64,000 bases of DNA, from assembly GCA_963169045.1 (NCBI GenBank), contig CAUJDF010000108.1:1-64000 (forward strand), given 5' to 3'. This document shows positions 9,804 to 19,402 of this stretch, piece after piece. Each line of letters starts with the position of its first letter. The first letter of the stretch is position 1. A program made the position numbers and the translations under genes. Source of the DNA: Myxococcota bacterium. Lineage in GTDB: Bacteria > Myxococcota_A > Bradymonadia > UBA7976 > UBA1532. Below the pieces are notes generated by a model. The model worked only from the letters and a program-made list of their open reading frames with translations. It did not search any database and was not told the DNA's origin.

Positions 9804-12020
9804 ATGCCGCGTCCGCACGCGCTGCTCGCGCTGCTCGCGCTCCCTCTCGCCGCCGCCACCGAGTGCGGCCCGCGCCTCGAGCAGACCTGCGCCGGCGAGG
9901 GCCTCCGCCACGTCGACGCCGAGGTGGCCGGCCCGACCTTCGAGCTGCGGGTGGACGACGACCACGCCGAGCTGCCGGTGCGCGTCGAGGTCTCGGTGTC
10001 CGCCGACGAGCCCCTCCTCGTCCTGCACTCGCCGCCGGGCGCGCCGGTCCCCGCGCGCTCGACGCTGCTGCGCGCCGCGGTCGGCGTGCCGCTCGCCGAC
10101 GGCTCCGTCGTGCTCGCCCGCGACACCCGGCGCGTGGAGCTGCAGCTCTTGGGCGCCGACGTCGCCGGGCACGTGCGTTTCGTGCGCCTCGGCCCGCGGG
10201 CGAAGCCGCTGCACGTCGTCGGCACGGTGGCGCTGGTCCACGCTGAAGCGCCGCGGGGCGACTGCGGCCCGGGGCCCGCGGTCCACATCGAGCAGCCGGC
10301 GACGTGCGGCAACGGCCTCGTCGAGGTGGGCGAGGCCTGCGACGACGAGAACGCGACCGACGCCGACGGCTGCACGGCCTGCCGCAAAGACGCGGCGACG
10401 TGCGTGCCCGGCGAGGCCGGCGCGGTCGCCTTCTGGGACTGCCCCGGCGAGCCGAGCGATTGCGGCCTGCGGCGCTGCGCCGCCGGTGTGGACTGCCCGC
10501 CCGGCGTGGGCGGACATGTGCTCGGTGCCGGCCTCCGGCTCCGCGGCGCGTCCGACGCGACGACGCGCGTGCGCCTGTCGAGCGACGCAGGCGGCCTCGA
10601 CTGCGCGTGCCGAGGCGCGATGCCCGATCCCGTGTGCGAGGGCGCGTGCCGCGTCGAGCTGCCCGCCTGCACCCCCGTCACGCTGAGCGCATCACCGCCG
10701 GCCGCCGCGTGGACGGGCGCCTGCGCAGGGCAGGGGAGCGCGTGCACGCTCGTCGCCCCGCCGGGCTTCGGCGAGCTGACCGCCGTCGTCGACCTCGGCG
10801 CGGACCGCGTCGGCGGCGCTTTCCTCGTCGGCGCCGGCGCGCCGTGGAACGACCGGACGATGCCCATCCCGATCGCGGTGTCCGCCGGCGGCGACGTGGC
10901 GGTGTCGGCGCTGTTCCGCGAGGACGCCGGCCTGCCCGGCGTGAGGGCCGACGATCTGCGGACGCGCCGGTTCATCGCGGTGCTCGGACAGGGCGGCGCG
11001 CTCCGCCGCGCGCGCCACCTCGGCCTCGCGGACGAGATCGTCGTGCAGGCGCTCGCCTTCGACGGCGACGACCTGCTGCTGGCAGGCGCGAGCGGCAACC
11101 TGCGCGCCCACGCCGCCCCGACGACGCCGCAGCCCGAGGAGTACCCCACCACCTTCGTCGAGCGGCAGGGCGCCCGCGCCTGGCGGCGCCCGCTCGACGT
11201 GCTGTGGGGGCCGCACGCCTCGGTCGTCGCGCTGCCCGACGGCGGCGTCGCCGCGACCTTCGCCGCCGCGCGGCCCATCGCGGGGGGCTGGGGCGGCCTG
11301 ACGGCGGCCCTCGTGCGCCTCGACGCCGACGGCCGGGAGCGCTGGCGCTGGGCGACCGACCGCGACCGCGCCTGGCTCGCGCTGCAGACCGTCACCGTCG
11401 CCACGAACGGCCGCCTGCTGGCCGCCGGGATGCTCGGCGGCGGCGTCGACGCGCCCGCGGAGCCGCTGCCGGGCCTCGGGACCGACGCCCAGGCCCGCGG
11501 CGCCTTCTCCGTGGCCTTCGACGACGGCGGCGAGCCCACCGGCGCCGGCGTCTACACGCTCGAGGACTCCGTGCGCGGCCACGTCCGCGTCACGCCGGGC
11601 GGCGCGGTGACCGCGCTCGCCTGGGCGAGCCGCCGGGACCTGCGCGTCTTCCGCACGCCGGATGCGGGCCATGCGTCCTGGAGTGCCATCGCCGCCCCCG
11701 CCTCCGACTGTCACGATGGCCGCTTCGAGTCGATCCCGCACCTCGCCGTCTACCCGGCCACCGACGCGGTCGCCGTCGCGTCGCCGCTGTGCGGCCCCGA
11801 CGGCCTCGCCATCCACGTGTTCGATGGCGACGGCGGCTGGCGGCGCTCGTTCCGCTTCGACGTGGCCGAGGGCGGCATGCTGCACTTCGGTGGCCTGGCG
11901 TTCGGTCCCGACGGCGACCTGCGCCTCGCCGCGCAGCTGCATGGCGCTGCTGTCTTCGGGGACGCGCGCCTCGAGAGCGAAGGCTGGACGCCCACCGTCG
12001 TCACGCTCGCCGCGCGCTAG
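9804..12020 (+). CDS. Secreted protein with DUF4215/myxo-type disulfide repeat and beta-propeller-like C-terminus
   Basis: MPRPHALLALLALPLAAATECGP; CGNGLVEVGEACDDENATDADGCTACRKD. Confidence 0.82.
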   Translation: MPRPHALLALLALPLAAATECGPRLEQTCAGEGLRHVDAEVAGPTFELRVDDDHAELPVRVEVSVSADEPLLVLHSPPGAPVPARSTLLRAAVGVPLADGSVVLARDTRRVELQLLGADVAGHVRFVRLGPRAKPLHVVGTVALVHAEAPRGDCGPGPAVHIEQPATCGNGLVEVGEACDDENATDADGCTACRKDAATCVPGEAGAVAFWDCPGEPSDCGLRRCAAGVDCPPGVGGHVLGAGLRLRGASDATTRVRLSSDAGGLDCACRGAMPDPVCEGACRVELPACTPVTLSASPPAAAWTGACAGQGSACTLVAPPGFGELTAVVDLGADRVGGAFLVGAGAPWNDRTMPIPIAVSAGGDVAVSALFREDAGLPGVRADDLRTRRFIAVLGQGGALRRARHLGLADEIVVQALAFDGDDLLLAGASGNLRAHAAPTTPQPEEYPTTFVERQGARAWRRPLDVLWGPHASVVALPDGGVAATFAAARPIAGGWGGLTAALVRLDADGRERWRWATDRDRAWLALQTVTVATNGRLLAAGMLGGGVDAPAEPLPGLGTDAQARGAFSVAFDDGGEPTGAGVYTLEDSVRGHVRVTPGGAVTALAWASRRDLRVFRTPDAGHASWSAIAAPASDCHDGRFESIPHLAVYPATDAVAVASPLCGPDGLAIHVFDGDGGWRRSFRFDVAEGGMLHFGGLAFGPDGDLRLAAQLHGAAVFGDARLESEGWTPTVVTLAAR

Positions 12021-13720
12021 TTTCGGCCGTCTCCCGCGATCTCGCCCGGCAGCGGGAACCAGCGCAGCGCCTCGAAGTCGTCGGTGCGCGGCGCGTCCTC
12101 GACCGACGGCGGCACCCCGGCGGCAGCGAGGGTGCGCCGCGCCTCCTCGAGGTGGCCGGGCAGCGCGCTCTCGGGCTCCGTGGCATGCCGCGAGCGGTAC
12201 TCCATGCGACCGCTGGCATACGTCACGTCCGTCAGCCGCATCGCCGGCTCGGGGCGTCCGCCGCGATGCCACCACGCGCCGGTCTGCGGGTCGAAGGCAT
12301 ACTGCGGCAACAGCTTCCAGCCCTCGTCGGCGACGAGGTGGATCGCCGCGAGCAGGAACTCGAACGTCGCCTCGCTGATGAAGTAGTTGAAGTTCACCCG
12401 CACCCAGCCGGGCTTGATGCCTTCGCTGCCGCGCAGGATCTCGCGTTCGAACGCCTGCGACCGCGACAGGTCGATGCCCAGCAGCCGGTGCCCGTACGGG
12501 CCGGCGCACGAGCAGCCGCCGCGGGCCTGGATGCCGAGCAGGTCGTTGAGCAGCGCCACCACGTAGTTGTGGTGCAGGTAGCGGTCCTTGTGGCGGATCA
12601 CGAACGACACGATGGACAGCCGCCACGCATCGGGGTTGCCGAGGATGCGGATGTTCGGGTTGCGCCGCCACGAGTCGATGGCGCGGCGGATGAAGTCCTG
12701 CTCGCGCGCCTTGATGGCGGGGACGCCCACCGCCTCCTTGAGCTGGAAGACCAGGCCGGCGCGGATGGACTCGATGATGGCCGGCGTGCCGCCCTCCTCG
12801 CGGTGGACGGGATCGGCGAGGTAGTCGTGGTGCTTCGGGCCCACGTAACAGACGGTGCCGCCGCCGGGACAGGTCGGCACGCGGTTCTTGAACAGCGCCT
12901 TCTTCGCCACGAGCACGCCGGGCGTGCCGGGGCCGCCGATGAACTTGTGCGGCGAGATGAAGACCGCGTCCTTGTAGGTCAGGTGGCCGTCGGGGCGGTC
13001 GTCCTGCATGTTCATCTCGATCTTCACGTACGGACCGGCGGCGGCGAAGTCCCAGAACGACAGCGCGTCGTGCTGGTGCAGCAGCGCGGCGATCGACCGG
13101 GTGTCGGAGCCGATGCCGGTCACGTTCGAGGCCGCCGAGAAGCTGCCGATGCGCAGCGGCCGGTCGGCGTGGGCCTTCAGCGCGCGCTCGAGGTGGGCGA
13201 GGTCGATGCGCCCGTCGGCGTCCTCGTCGATGGTCACGACGTCGCAGATCGACTCGCGCCACGGCAGCTCGTTGGAGTGGTGCTCGTAGGGGCCGATGAA
13301 CACGACCGGCCGCTCGTGGGCGGGGATGTGGCTCCGCAGCCCGTAGCGGGCGTCGAGGTCCGCGGGCAGCCGCAGGTTCATCACGTCGACGAGCTTGTTG
13401 ATCGCCCCCGTGGCGCCTGCGCCGCAGAAGATCACCACGTCGTCGTCGCTGGCCCCCACGGCGCGCGCGATGATCGCGCGGGCGTCCTCGCGGAAGCGCG
13501 TCGTCTGCCGGCCGGTGCCCGAGGTCTCCGTATGTGTATTGGCGTACAGCGGCATGACCTGGTGCCGCACGTAGTCCTCGATGAACGACAGCGAGCGCCC
13601 CGACGCGGTGTAGTCGGCGTAGGTGATGCGGCGCGGGCCGAAGGGCCCGTCGAGGGCCTGGTCGGCGCCGATGATCGAATCGCGGATCAGCTCGATCAGG
13701 TGCCCGGTGCGGTCGGTCAT
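12017..13720 (-). CDS. Aminotransferase class V / cysteine desulfurase-like PLP enzyme
   Basis: ITYADYTASGRSL, FCGAGATGAINK, FISPHKFIGGPGTPGVLV, GGCSCAGPYG; ATG at 13720. Confidence 0.9.
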   Translation of the reverse strand: MTDRTGHLIELIRDSIIGADQALDGPFGPRRITYADYTASGRSLSFIEDYVRHQVMPLYANTHTETSGTGRQTTRFREDARAIIARAVGASDDDVVIFCGAGATGAINKLVDVMNLRLPADLDARYGLRSHIPAHERPVVFIGPYEHHSNELPWRESICDVVTIDEDADGRIDLAHLERALKAHADRPLRIGSFSAASNVTGIGSDTRSIAALLHQHDALSFWDFAAAGPYVKIEMNMQDDRPDGHLTYKDAVFISPHKFIGGPGTPGVLVAKKALFKNRVPTCPGGGTVCYVGPKHHDYLADPVHREEGGTPAIIESIRAGLVFQLKEAVGVPAIKAREQDFIRRAIDSWRRNPNIRILGNPDAWRLSIVSFVIRHKDRYLHHNYVVALLNDLLGIQARGGCSCAGPYGHRLLGIDLSRSQAFEREILRGSEGIKPGWVRVNFNYFISEATFEFLLAAIHLVADEGWKLLPQYAFDPQTGAWWHRGGRPEPAMRLTDVTYASGRMEYRSRHATEPESALPGHLEEARRTLAAAGVPPSVEDAPRTDDFEALRWFPLPGEIAGDGRN

Positions 13721-13830
13721 GCGCGTCCTCCGTGCGCAAGGATGCGCGTCATGGGCGTCGGGTGCCACCGGTAGCGTCGGGGTCGCCCCCGCGCTACCCT
13801 GCGCCGCCCATTCCCGGAGAGGAAGTCGAG

Positions 13831-14100
13831 ATGGCCGCGAAGAAAGGCCGCCCCGTCAGCAAGGCCGCCCGTGCGACCCAGGCGAAGCGCGCCGAGCGCG
13901 CGAGCGCCTCGTGGGAGGACGAGGTCGCGCGCATGGACCACCCGGAGACCGCGACGTTCCGCGAGCGCAGCGGCGACGCCGAGGCGCCCGCCGTCTTCCA
14001 CGCCACCGCCGAGCGGCGCCGTCCGAGCTGGCTCGGCGCCGTCATCACCCTCGCCATCGCCGTCGCCGCCGCGATCGCCCTCGCCCTGAACGCCCGCTGA
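13831..14100 (+). CDS. Small single-pass membrane protein
   Basis: MAAKKGRPVSKAARATQAKRAERA...LGAVITLAIAVAAAIALALNAR; ggaga RBS-like sequence upstream. Confidence 0.65.
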   Translation: MAAKKGRPVSKAARATQAKRAERASASWEDEVARMDHPETATFRERSGDAEAPAVFHATAERRRPSWLGAVITLAIAVAAAIALALNAR

Positions 14101-14109
14101 CGCGGCGCG

Positions 14110-17100
14110 TCACGGAGCGTCCAGCACCTCGCGCACCTTCCGCGAGAGGGTCACCGGGGAGAACGGCTTCGGCAGGAAGGCCTCGTCGGCGGCGAGCACG
14201 CCCGTCCGCAGGGTCTCGTCGTCGGTGTACCCGCTGAGGAAGAGCACACGCAGGCCCGGCTGGCGGGCGCGGAGCGCCTCGGCCACCTCGCGACCGCACA
14301 TCTTCGGCATCACCGCGTCGGTCACCAGCAGGTCGACGTCGCCGTGGCGGGCGTGCAGCTCGAGCGCCGCGGGGCCGTCGGGCGCCTCGAGGACGGTGTA
14401 GCCCGCCCCCTCGAGGCTGCGGCGGGCCACGCGGCGCACGGCCGGCTCGTCCTCGACGAGCAGCACGGTCTCGCAGCCCTCGCCGGCGCCCTCCGCCCGC
14501 GCGGTCGCGGGGGCCGCCCCGGCGCCGGCCAGCGGCAGGAACACCTCGAAGCAGGAGCCGCGGCCGACCTCGCTGCGCACCGTGACGCGCCCCTCGGCCT
14601 GCCGGACGATGCCGAACACCGTGGCGAGACCGAGGCCGGTGCCGCGGCCGACCGGCTTGGTGGTGAAGAAGGGATCGAAGGCGCGGGCGAGGACCTCGGG
14701 CGACATGCCCGTGCCCGTGTCGGCGATCGCGAGGACGACGTAGTCGCCGGGGTGCAGGTCCGGCTGGTGTCGGCAGTCGGCCTCGTCGACGTGGACCGCG
14801 CGCGTCGAGAGCACCAGGCTGCCGCCCTGCGGCATCGCGTCGCGGGCGTTGACGCACAGGTTCAGGATGACCTGCTCCATCTGGCCGGCGTCGATGCGCA
14901 CGTGCCCCGGCCGCGCCGCCAGGGCGCACTCGACTTGAATGTGCTCGCCGATGAGGCGCTTGAGCATGGAGATCGAGCGCGTCACCACTTCGTTGAGGTC
15001 GAGCACCTGCGGCGCCATCACCTGCCTCCGGCTGAAGACGAGGAGCTGCCGGGTGAGCGAGGCGGCGCGCCCGGCCGCCTCGGCGATCTCGGCGACGATC
15101 TCCGCACAGGCGTCGTCGCTGGCGACGAGATCGGCGAGGACGGTCGCCCCGCCGGAGATCACCGTGAGCAGGTTGTTGAAGTCATGGGCGATGCCGCCGG
15201 CGAGCAAGCCGATCGCCTCCATCTTCTGCGCCTGGCGGAGCTGCGCCTCGAGGTGCACGCGCTCGGTGACGTCCGACCAGATGCCGATCACCTCGGCGAG
15301 CCGGCCCTGCTCGTCGTATAGATGGCGCTGAGCGTCGCGCACCCAGAGATAGCTCCCGTCCCTTCGCCGCACCCGGTACTCCTGCACTACCTCGCCGCGG
15401 GCGTCCGGGGCCTTGCTGGCGGCCCGCGCGCGCTCGAGGTCGTCGGGGTGGACGCGCGACGGCCACCAGTCGGCGCTGGCGGCGTCCGCCGGGCGGTCGC
15501 CGGTCATCGCCTCGAGGTTGTCGCTGGACCAGACCGGGACGAGGACGCCGTGGTCGTCCACGCGCAGGGCGTAGCTCACGGCGGGGCTGAGCGTGGTGAA
15601 GCGGCGGACGGCCTCTTCGGCCCGCCGGCGGGCCAGGAACTGCCCGAGGTGGTCGCTGAACCGCGCCATCATGGCGAGGCGGGCCGGGTCGAGCTCGCAT
15701 CGTTCGGCGCGTGCGAGCTCTACCACCCCCTCGACCCGGCCCTTGTTCAGGAGCGGGAAGGCGAGGTGCCAGCGCAGCCCGGCGTCCCCGTCGGGCGGCT
15801 CCGGCGCGTCGGCGGGCGGCCGGACGATCGGCGTCCCGCTCGCCCAGACCTCGCCGGGGAGGCCCGCGCCGCGCCGGCACGTGGCGCCGCGCAGGCCCTC
15901 GGCGAGGCCGGCGGGCAGGTCGGGCGCCGCCCACGCCTCGACGCAGCGCAGGACCTCGCTCCCGGCAACCACCTCCCAGAACGCGCCGAACCGCCACCCC
16001 ACGAGCTCGCCGAACGCGCGCAGGATCGCCGGCCAGACCTCCTCGAGCGTGTCCGCTTCGTTGAGGATGCGGCTGATGGCGCCCTCGACGGCGAAGAGCT
16101 GCTCCGTCCGCTTGCGCTGGGTGACGTCGAAGGTGGCGCCGGTGAGCTTCACGACGTCGCCGCGCGCGTCGCGCTCCCCGTGCCCCACGATCGTCAGCCA
16201 GATCACCTCACCGTCGGGTTTGATGTAGCGGAAGTCGCCGGCGGCGAAGACGCCGGTCGCCGTGGCCAAGGCGAGCGACTCCGCGAGCCGCCTGGCATCC
16301 TCGGGGTGGTACCAGCTCACGATCTCATCGAGCGTCCAGGCGGGATCCCAGGGGCGGCCCACGAGGTCGCCGAGGGCGTCGTCCCACCAGATGGTGCCTT
16401 CCTTCGGCGTGATCACCCAGGTGCCGATGCCTCCCCGCTCGAGCGCCGCGCGCAGTCGCGCCTGCGAGCGACGCAGCGCCTCGTCGGCCAGCCTGCGCTC
16501 GGTGACGTCCGTCACGATGCCGCGCAGCCCGATCTGCTCGCCGGCGATCACCTCCATGCAGCAGTGAAACCACCGCACCTCGCCGTGCCCGCGCACGATG
16601 CGGTACTCGTGCTCGAAGCCCTCGCCCTTCGCCAGGCCGTTCACGACCCGCTCGAGCAGCCGCGCCCGGTCTTCCGGGTGGACCAGGCCGATGGCGGTCT
16701 CGATCGAAGGTCCGTGCCCGGCCGGCTCGAGACCGTGCATGCGGAAGAGATGGTCGGACCAGCGCGAACGGCCGGTCGCCGCGTCCCACTCCCAGCTGCC
16801 GAAGCTGCCGAGCCGCTCGGCCTGTTCGAGCAAGTGCTTCTGCCGTGTCAGCTCCAGCTTGGTGTGTTTCCGTGCGGTGACGTCGGCGAGGACGCCGTAC
16901 CATGTCACGACGCCGTCGGCCCCCACGACAGGGGTCGACCGTCCTTCGACCCAGCGCTCGCCGCGCTCCGGGTGCAGCACGCGGAACTCGAGGCGCCAGT
17001 CGCGCGGTGGGTTCATCGTGGCCCGGATGGAGTCGACGACGCGGTCGGCGTCATCGGGGTGGACGCGCTCGAGGAACGGCCGGAGGTCGTCGACCACGTC

Positions 17101-17403
17101 CTCGGGGCGCAGGCCGAGGACGTCCCAGACCGCCGCGGAGGCGTAGGGCACCCACGCGACGCCGTCGCCGCGTCGGCGGAACGTGAAGAGCACGTCGGGC
17201 GACAGCGCTCCGAGCACGTCGAGGTGCCCGCGTCCGTCGTCGGGCCGCGCCCCCGCCGTTACCGGTCGCGCATCGAGCGTCCGGGGCATGTTTCCCGCTG
17301 GTTCTGCTTCGGCGGCCTCCGCCCGGTGTCGGGCGGCATCGTCGGTGCTCGACGCGAGCGCGATCTTCAAGTCGAATCCCTCCCTGGAGGGATTCGACTG
17401 CAT
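14110..17403 (-). CDS. Hybrid sensor histidine kinase (multiple PAS, GAF, HisKA, HATPase, C-terminal receiver)
   Basis: AIGLLAGGIAHDFNNLLTVISG; GTGLGLATVFGIV; receiver TVLLVEDEPAVRR..DLLVTDAVMPKMCG..KPFSP. Start may instead be ATG at 17289. Confidence 0.95.
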   Translation of the reverse strand: MQSNPSREGFDLKIALASSTDDAARHRAEAAEAEPAGNMPRTLDARPVTAGARPDDGRGHLDVLGALSPDVLFTFRRRGDGVAWVPYASAAVWDVLGLRPEDVVDDLRPFLERVHPDDADRVVDSIRATMNPPRDWRLEFRVLHPERGERWVEGRSTPVVGADGVVTWYGVLADVTARKHTKLELTRQKHLLEQAERLGSFGSWEWDAATGRSRWSDHLFRMHGLEPAGHGPSIETAIGLVHPEDRARLLERVVNGLAKGEGFEHEYRIVRGHGEVRWFHCCMEVIAGEQIGLRGIVTDVTERRLADEALRRSQARLRAALERGGIGTWVITPKEGTIWWDDALGDLVGRPWDPAWTLDEIVSWYHPEDARRLAESLALATATGVFAAGDFRYIKPDGEVIWLTIVGHGERDARGDVVKLTGATFDVTQRKRTEQLFAVEGAISRILNEADTLEEVWPAILRAFGELVGWRFGAFWEVVAGSEVLRCVEAWAAPDLPAGLAEGLRGATCRRGAGLPGEVWASGTPIVRPPADAPEPPDGDAGLRWHLAFPLLNKGRVEGVVELARAERCELDPARLAMMARFSDHLGQFLARRRAEEAVRRFTTLSPAVSYALRVDDHGVLVPVWSSDNLEAMTGDRPADAASADWWPSRVHPDDLERARAASKAPDARGEVVQEYRVRRRDGSYLWVRDAQRHLYDEQGRLAEVIGIWSDVTERVHLEAQLRQAQKMEAIGLLAGGIAHDFNNLLTVISGGATVLADLVASDDACAEIVAEIAEAAGRAASLTRQLLVFSRRQVMAPQVLDLNEVVTRSISMLKRLIGEHIQVECALAARPGHVRIDAGQMEQVILNLCVNARDAMPQGGSLVLSTRAVHVDEADCRHQPDLHPGDYVVLAIADTGTGMSPEVLARAFDPFFTTKPVGRGTGLGLATVFGIVRQAEGRVTVRSEVGRGSCFEVFLPLAGAGAAPATARAEGAGEGCETVLLVEDEPAVRRVARRSLEGAGYTVLEAPDGPAALELHARHGDVDLLVTDAVMPKMCGREVAEALRARQPGLRVLFLSGYTDDETLRTGVLAADEAFLPKPFSPVTLSRKVREVLDAP
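17371..17398. repeat. Perfect 13-bp inverted repeat with 2-nt spacer
   Basis: gtcgaatccctcc-ct-ggagggattcgac. Confidence 0.95.
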
Positions 17404-17438
17404 GACGTGTGCCGGGAGGGCGGCCGGCGCGGGTCAGA

Positions 17439-18872
17439 TCACCGGTCGAGCTGGCCGCGGTGGGCGGCGACGAGGTCCGCCACGCAGCCGGTCAGTCGGC
17501 GCGCGGTCGGCAGGTGCAGGAATTCATTGGGCCCGTGGGCGTTCGACTCCGGGCCGAGCACGCCGGTGATCACGAAGCCCGCCTGGGGGAACTTGCGGCC
17601 GAGCATGCCCATGAAAGGGATGGAGCCACCCTCGCCCATCAGCATCGCCGGCTTGTCGAAGAAGCGCTGGGACGCCGCGGCCACCCCCTCGGTCAGCCAC
17701 GGCGCCATGACCGGCGCGTTCCAGCCGCCCTGGGCGTCGCCCGTGAACGTGACCGCCGCGCCGGAGGGCGGGTCGCGCTCGAGCTCGCGCTTGACGAGCG
17801 CCAGCGCTGCGGCCGCGTCGAGGGTGGGGGGCAGGCGCATCGAGATCTTCACCGCGGTGGCGGGGCGCAGGACGTTGCCGGCGTTCGCCAGCTCGGGCAG
17901 GCCCGCCTGGCCGGTGATCGCCAGCGACGGCCGCCACGTGCGGTTCAGGATGGCCTCGGTCGGATCCTCGGTCATCGCACGCGCGCCGTCGCGGAAGGGG
18001 AAGCGCTGGTAGACGGTGGGCCCGAGCACGCCGCCCACCGCGCGCGCCTGCTCGGTGCGCTCGGGCGGGATGTCGACCCACAGCCCATCCGGCAGCACGC
18101 GCCCGGTGGCCTCGTCGTCGAGGCGCGACAGCAGCTGGCGCAGGATGCGGAAGGTCTCGGGCACCACGCCGCCGGCGTCGCCGGAGTGCACGCCCTCGCG
18201 GAGCACCTCGACGCGCAGGTCGCCGGTGAGGATGCCGCGCAGCGAAGTGGTGAGCCACAGCTGCTCGTAATTGCCGCAGCCCGAGTCGAGGCAGATCACG
18301 AGGTCGACCGGGCCGAGCCGGTCGCCGAGCGCATCGAGGTGGAACGGGAGGTCGGGGCTGCCGCTCTCCTCGCAGGCCTCGATGAGCACCACGCAGCGCG
18401 CGTGCGGGATGCCCTGCTCGCGCAGCGCCTGCAGTGCGGTGACCGCCGCGAACGCCGCGTAGCCGTCGTCGGCGCCGCCGCGACCGTAGAGCCGGTCGCC
18501 GCGCAGCACCGGCGTCCACGGCCCGAGGCCCTCGAGCCAGCCCGACATCTCCGGCTGCTTGTCGAGGTGCCCGTACAGCAGCACCGTGCGGTCGGAGGTC
18601 GTGCCCTCGCTCGCCGGAATCTCCATGAAGATCAACGGTGTACGGCCCTCGAGGCGCCGCACCTCGAGCCGCATGTCCGCGGGGCCGTGGGTGCGGCACC
18701 AGTCGGCGACGAGCTGCACCGCCGCGTCCATGTGGCCGTGCTCGGCCCACTGCTTGTCGAACATCGGCGACTTGTTGGGGATGCGGATGTAGTCGACGAG
18801 CGCGGGCAGTGCGTGCTGCGTCCAGACCTCGTCGACGTAGGCCTGGGTGCGCCGCGGATCGAGCGTCTTCAC
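17439..18872 (-). CDS. M20 family metallopeptidase (dipeptidase)
   Basis: VLLYGHLDKQPEM, GRGGADDGYAAFA, EACEESGSPDL, CLDSGCGNYEQLW; GTG start. Confidence 0.93.
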   Translation of the reverse strand: MKTLDPRRTQAYVDEVWTQHALPALVDYIRIPNKSPMFDKQWAEHGHMDAAVQLVADWCRTHGPADMRLEVRRLEGRTPLIFMEIPASEGTTSDRTVLLYGHLDKQPEMSGWLEGLGPWTPVLRGDRLYGRGGADDGYAAFAAVTALQALREQGIPHARCVVLIEACEESGSPDLPFHLDALGDRLGPVDLVICLDSGCGNYEQLWLTTSLRGILTGDLRVEVLREGVHSGDAGGVVPETFRILRQLLSRLDDEATGRVLPDGLWVDIPPERTEQARAVGGVLGPTVYQRFPFRDGARAMTEDPTEAILNRTWRPSLAITGQAGLPELANAGNVLRPATAVKISMRLPPTLDAAAALALVKRELERDPPSGAAVTFTGDAQGGWNAPVMAPWLTEGVAAASQRFFDKPAMLMGEGGSIPFMGMLGRKFPQAGFVITGVLGPESNAHGPNEFLHLPTARRLTGCVADLVAAHRGQLDR

Positions 18873-19345
18873 GGGGGTCCTCCCTCGGCGGGTGCGAAGT
18901 TCAGGAGCGGCGGCGCCTCGACGGCGCGGCCGATCGCGTGGAGCAGGCGCGGTCCGACGGCACGCTGCGGGCCGATGGCGCCGTAGAGCGTCACGCCGCC
19001 GCCGTGGGCGCGGAAGAGCGTGGTGCCCGCGCCGGGCGCGGGGCAGTCGGCGCAGTCGGGCAGCGCGGCGAGGCGGCCGTCGTCGAGGCAGCCGAGCACG
19101 GCGTGGAACACGTTCTGCCGGCAGGCCTGGTCGCCGGGCGCGCACTGTCCGACGGCGCATCCGTCGGCCACCGGGGCGCGCCCCACCGCCTTCAGCGCCC
19201 GCAGGACCGCTTGCGGCGCCAGCGACAACGAGAGGCCGCCGGCCGCCGCCGCCTCGGCCGCGCCGGCGGGCACCCGCAGTGCCTCGTCGGCCGCCGCCGG
19301 CATCGCCATCAGGAGCGCCACCGCCGCGATCGCCTTGCGCTTCAT
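18869..19345 (-). CDS. Secreted protein of unknown function
   Basis: MKRKAIAAVALLMAMPAAADEALRV; 4-bp overlap with the following peptidase gene. Confidence 0.75.
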   Translation of the reverse strand: MKRKAIAAVALLMAMPAAADEALRVPAGAAEAAAAGGLSLSLAPQAVLRALKAVGRAPVADGCAVGQCAPGDQACRQNVFHAVLGCLDDGRLAALPDCADCPAPGAGTTLFRAHGGGVTLYGAIGPQRAVGPRLLHAIGRAVEAPPLLNFAPAEGGPP

Positions 19346-19402
19346 GGGCCACCTCCCGCCGCGCGTCAGCGCGAGTTGTAACACGGAGACGCGGCGGCGC
19401 TG

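Noticed and set aside
17371-17398. tRNA T-arm remnant or att site (gtcgaatccctcc)
   Set aside because: No acceptor or anticodon arms nearby and no integrase; better described as a hairpin.
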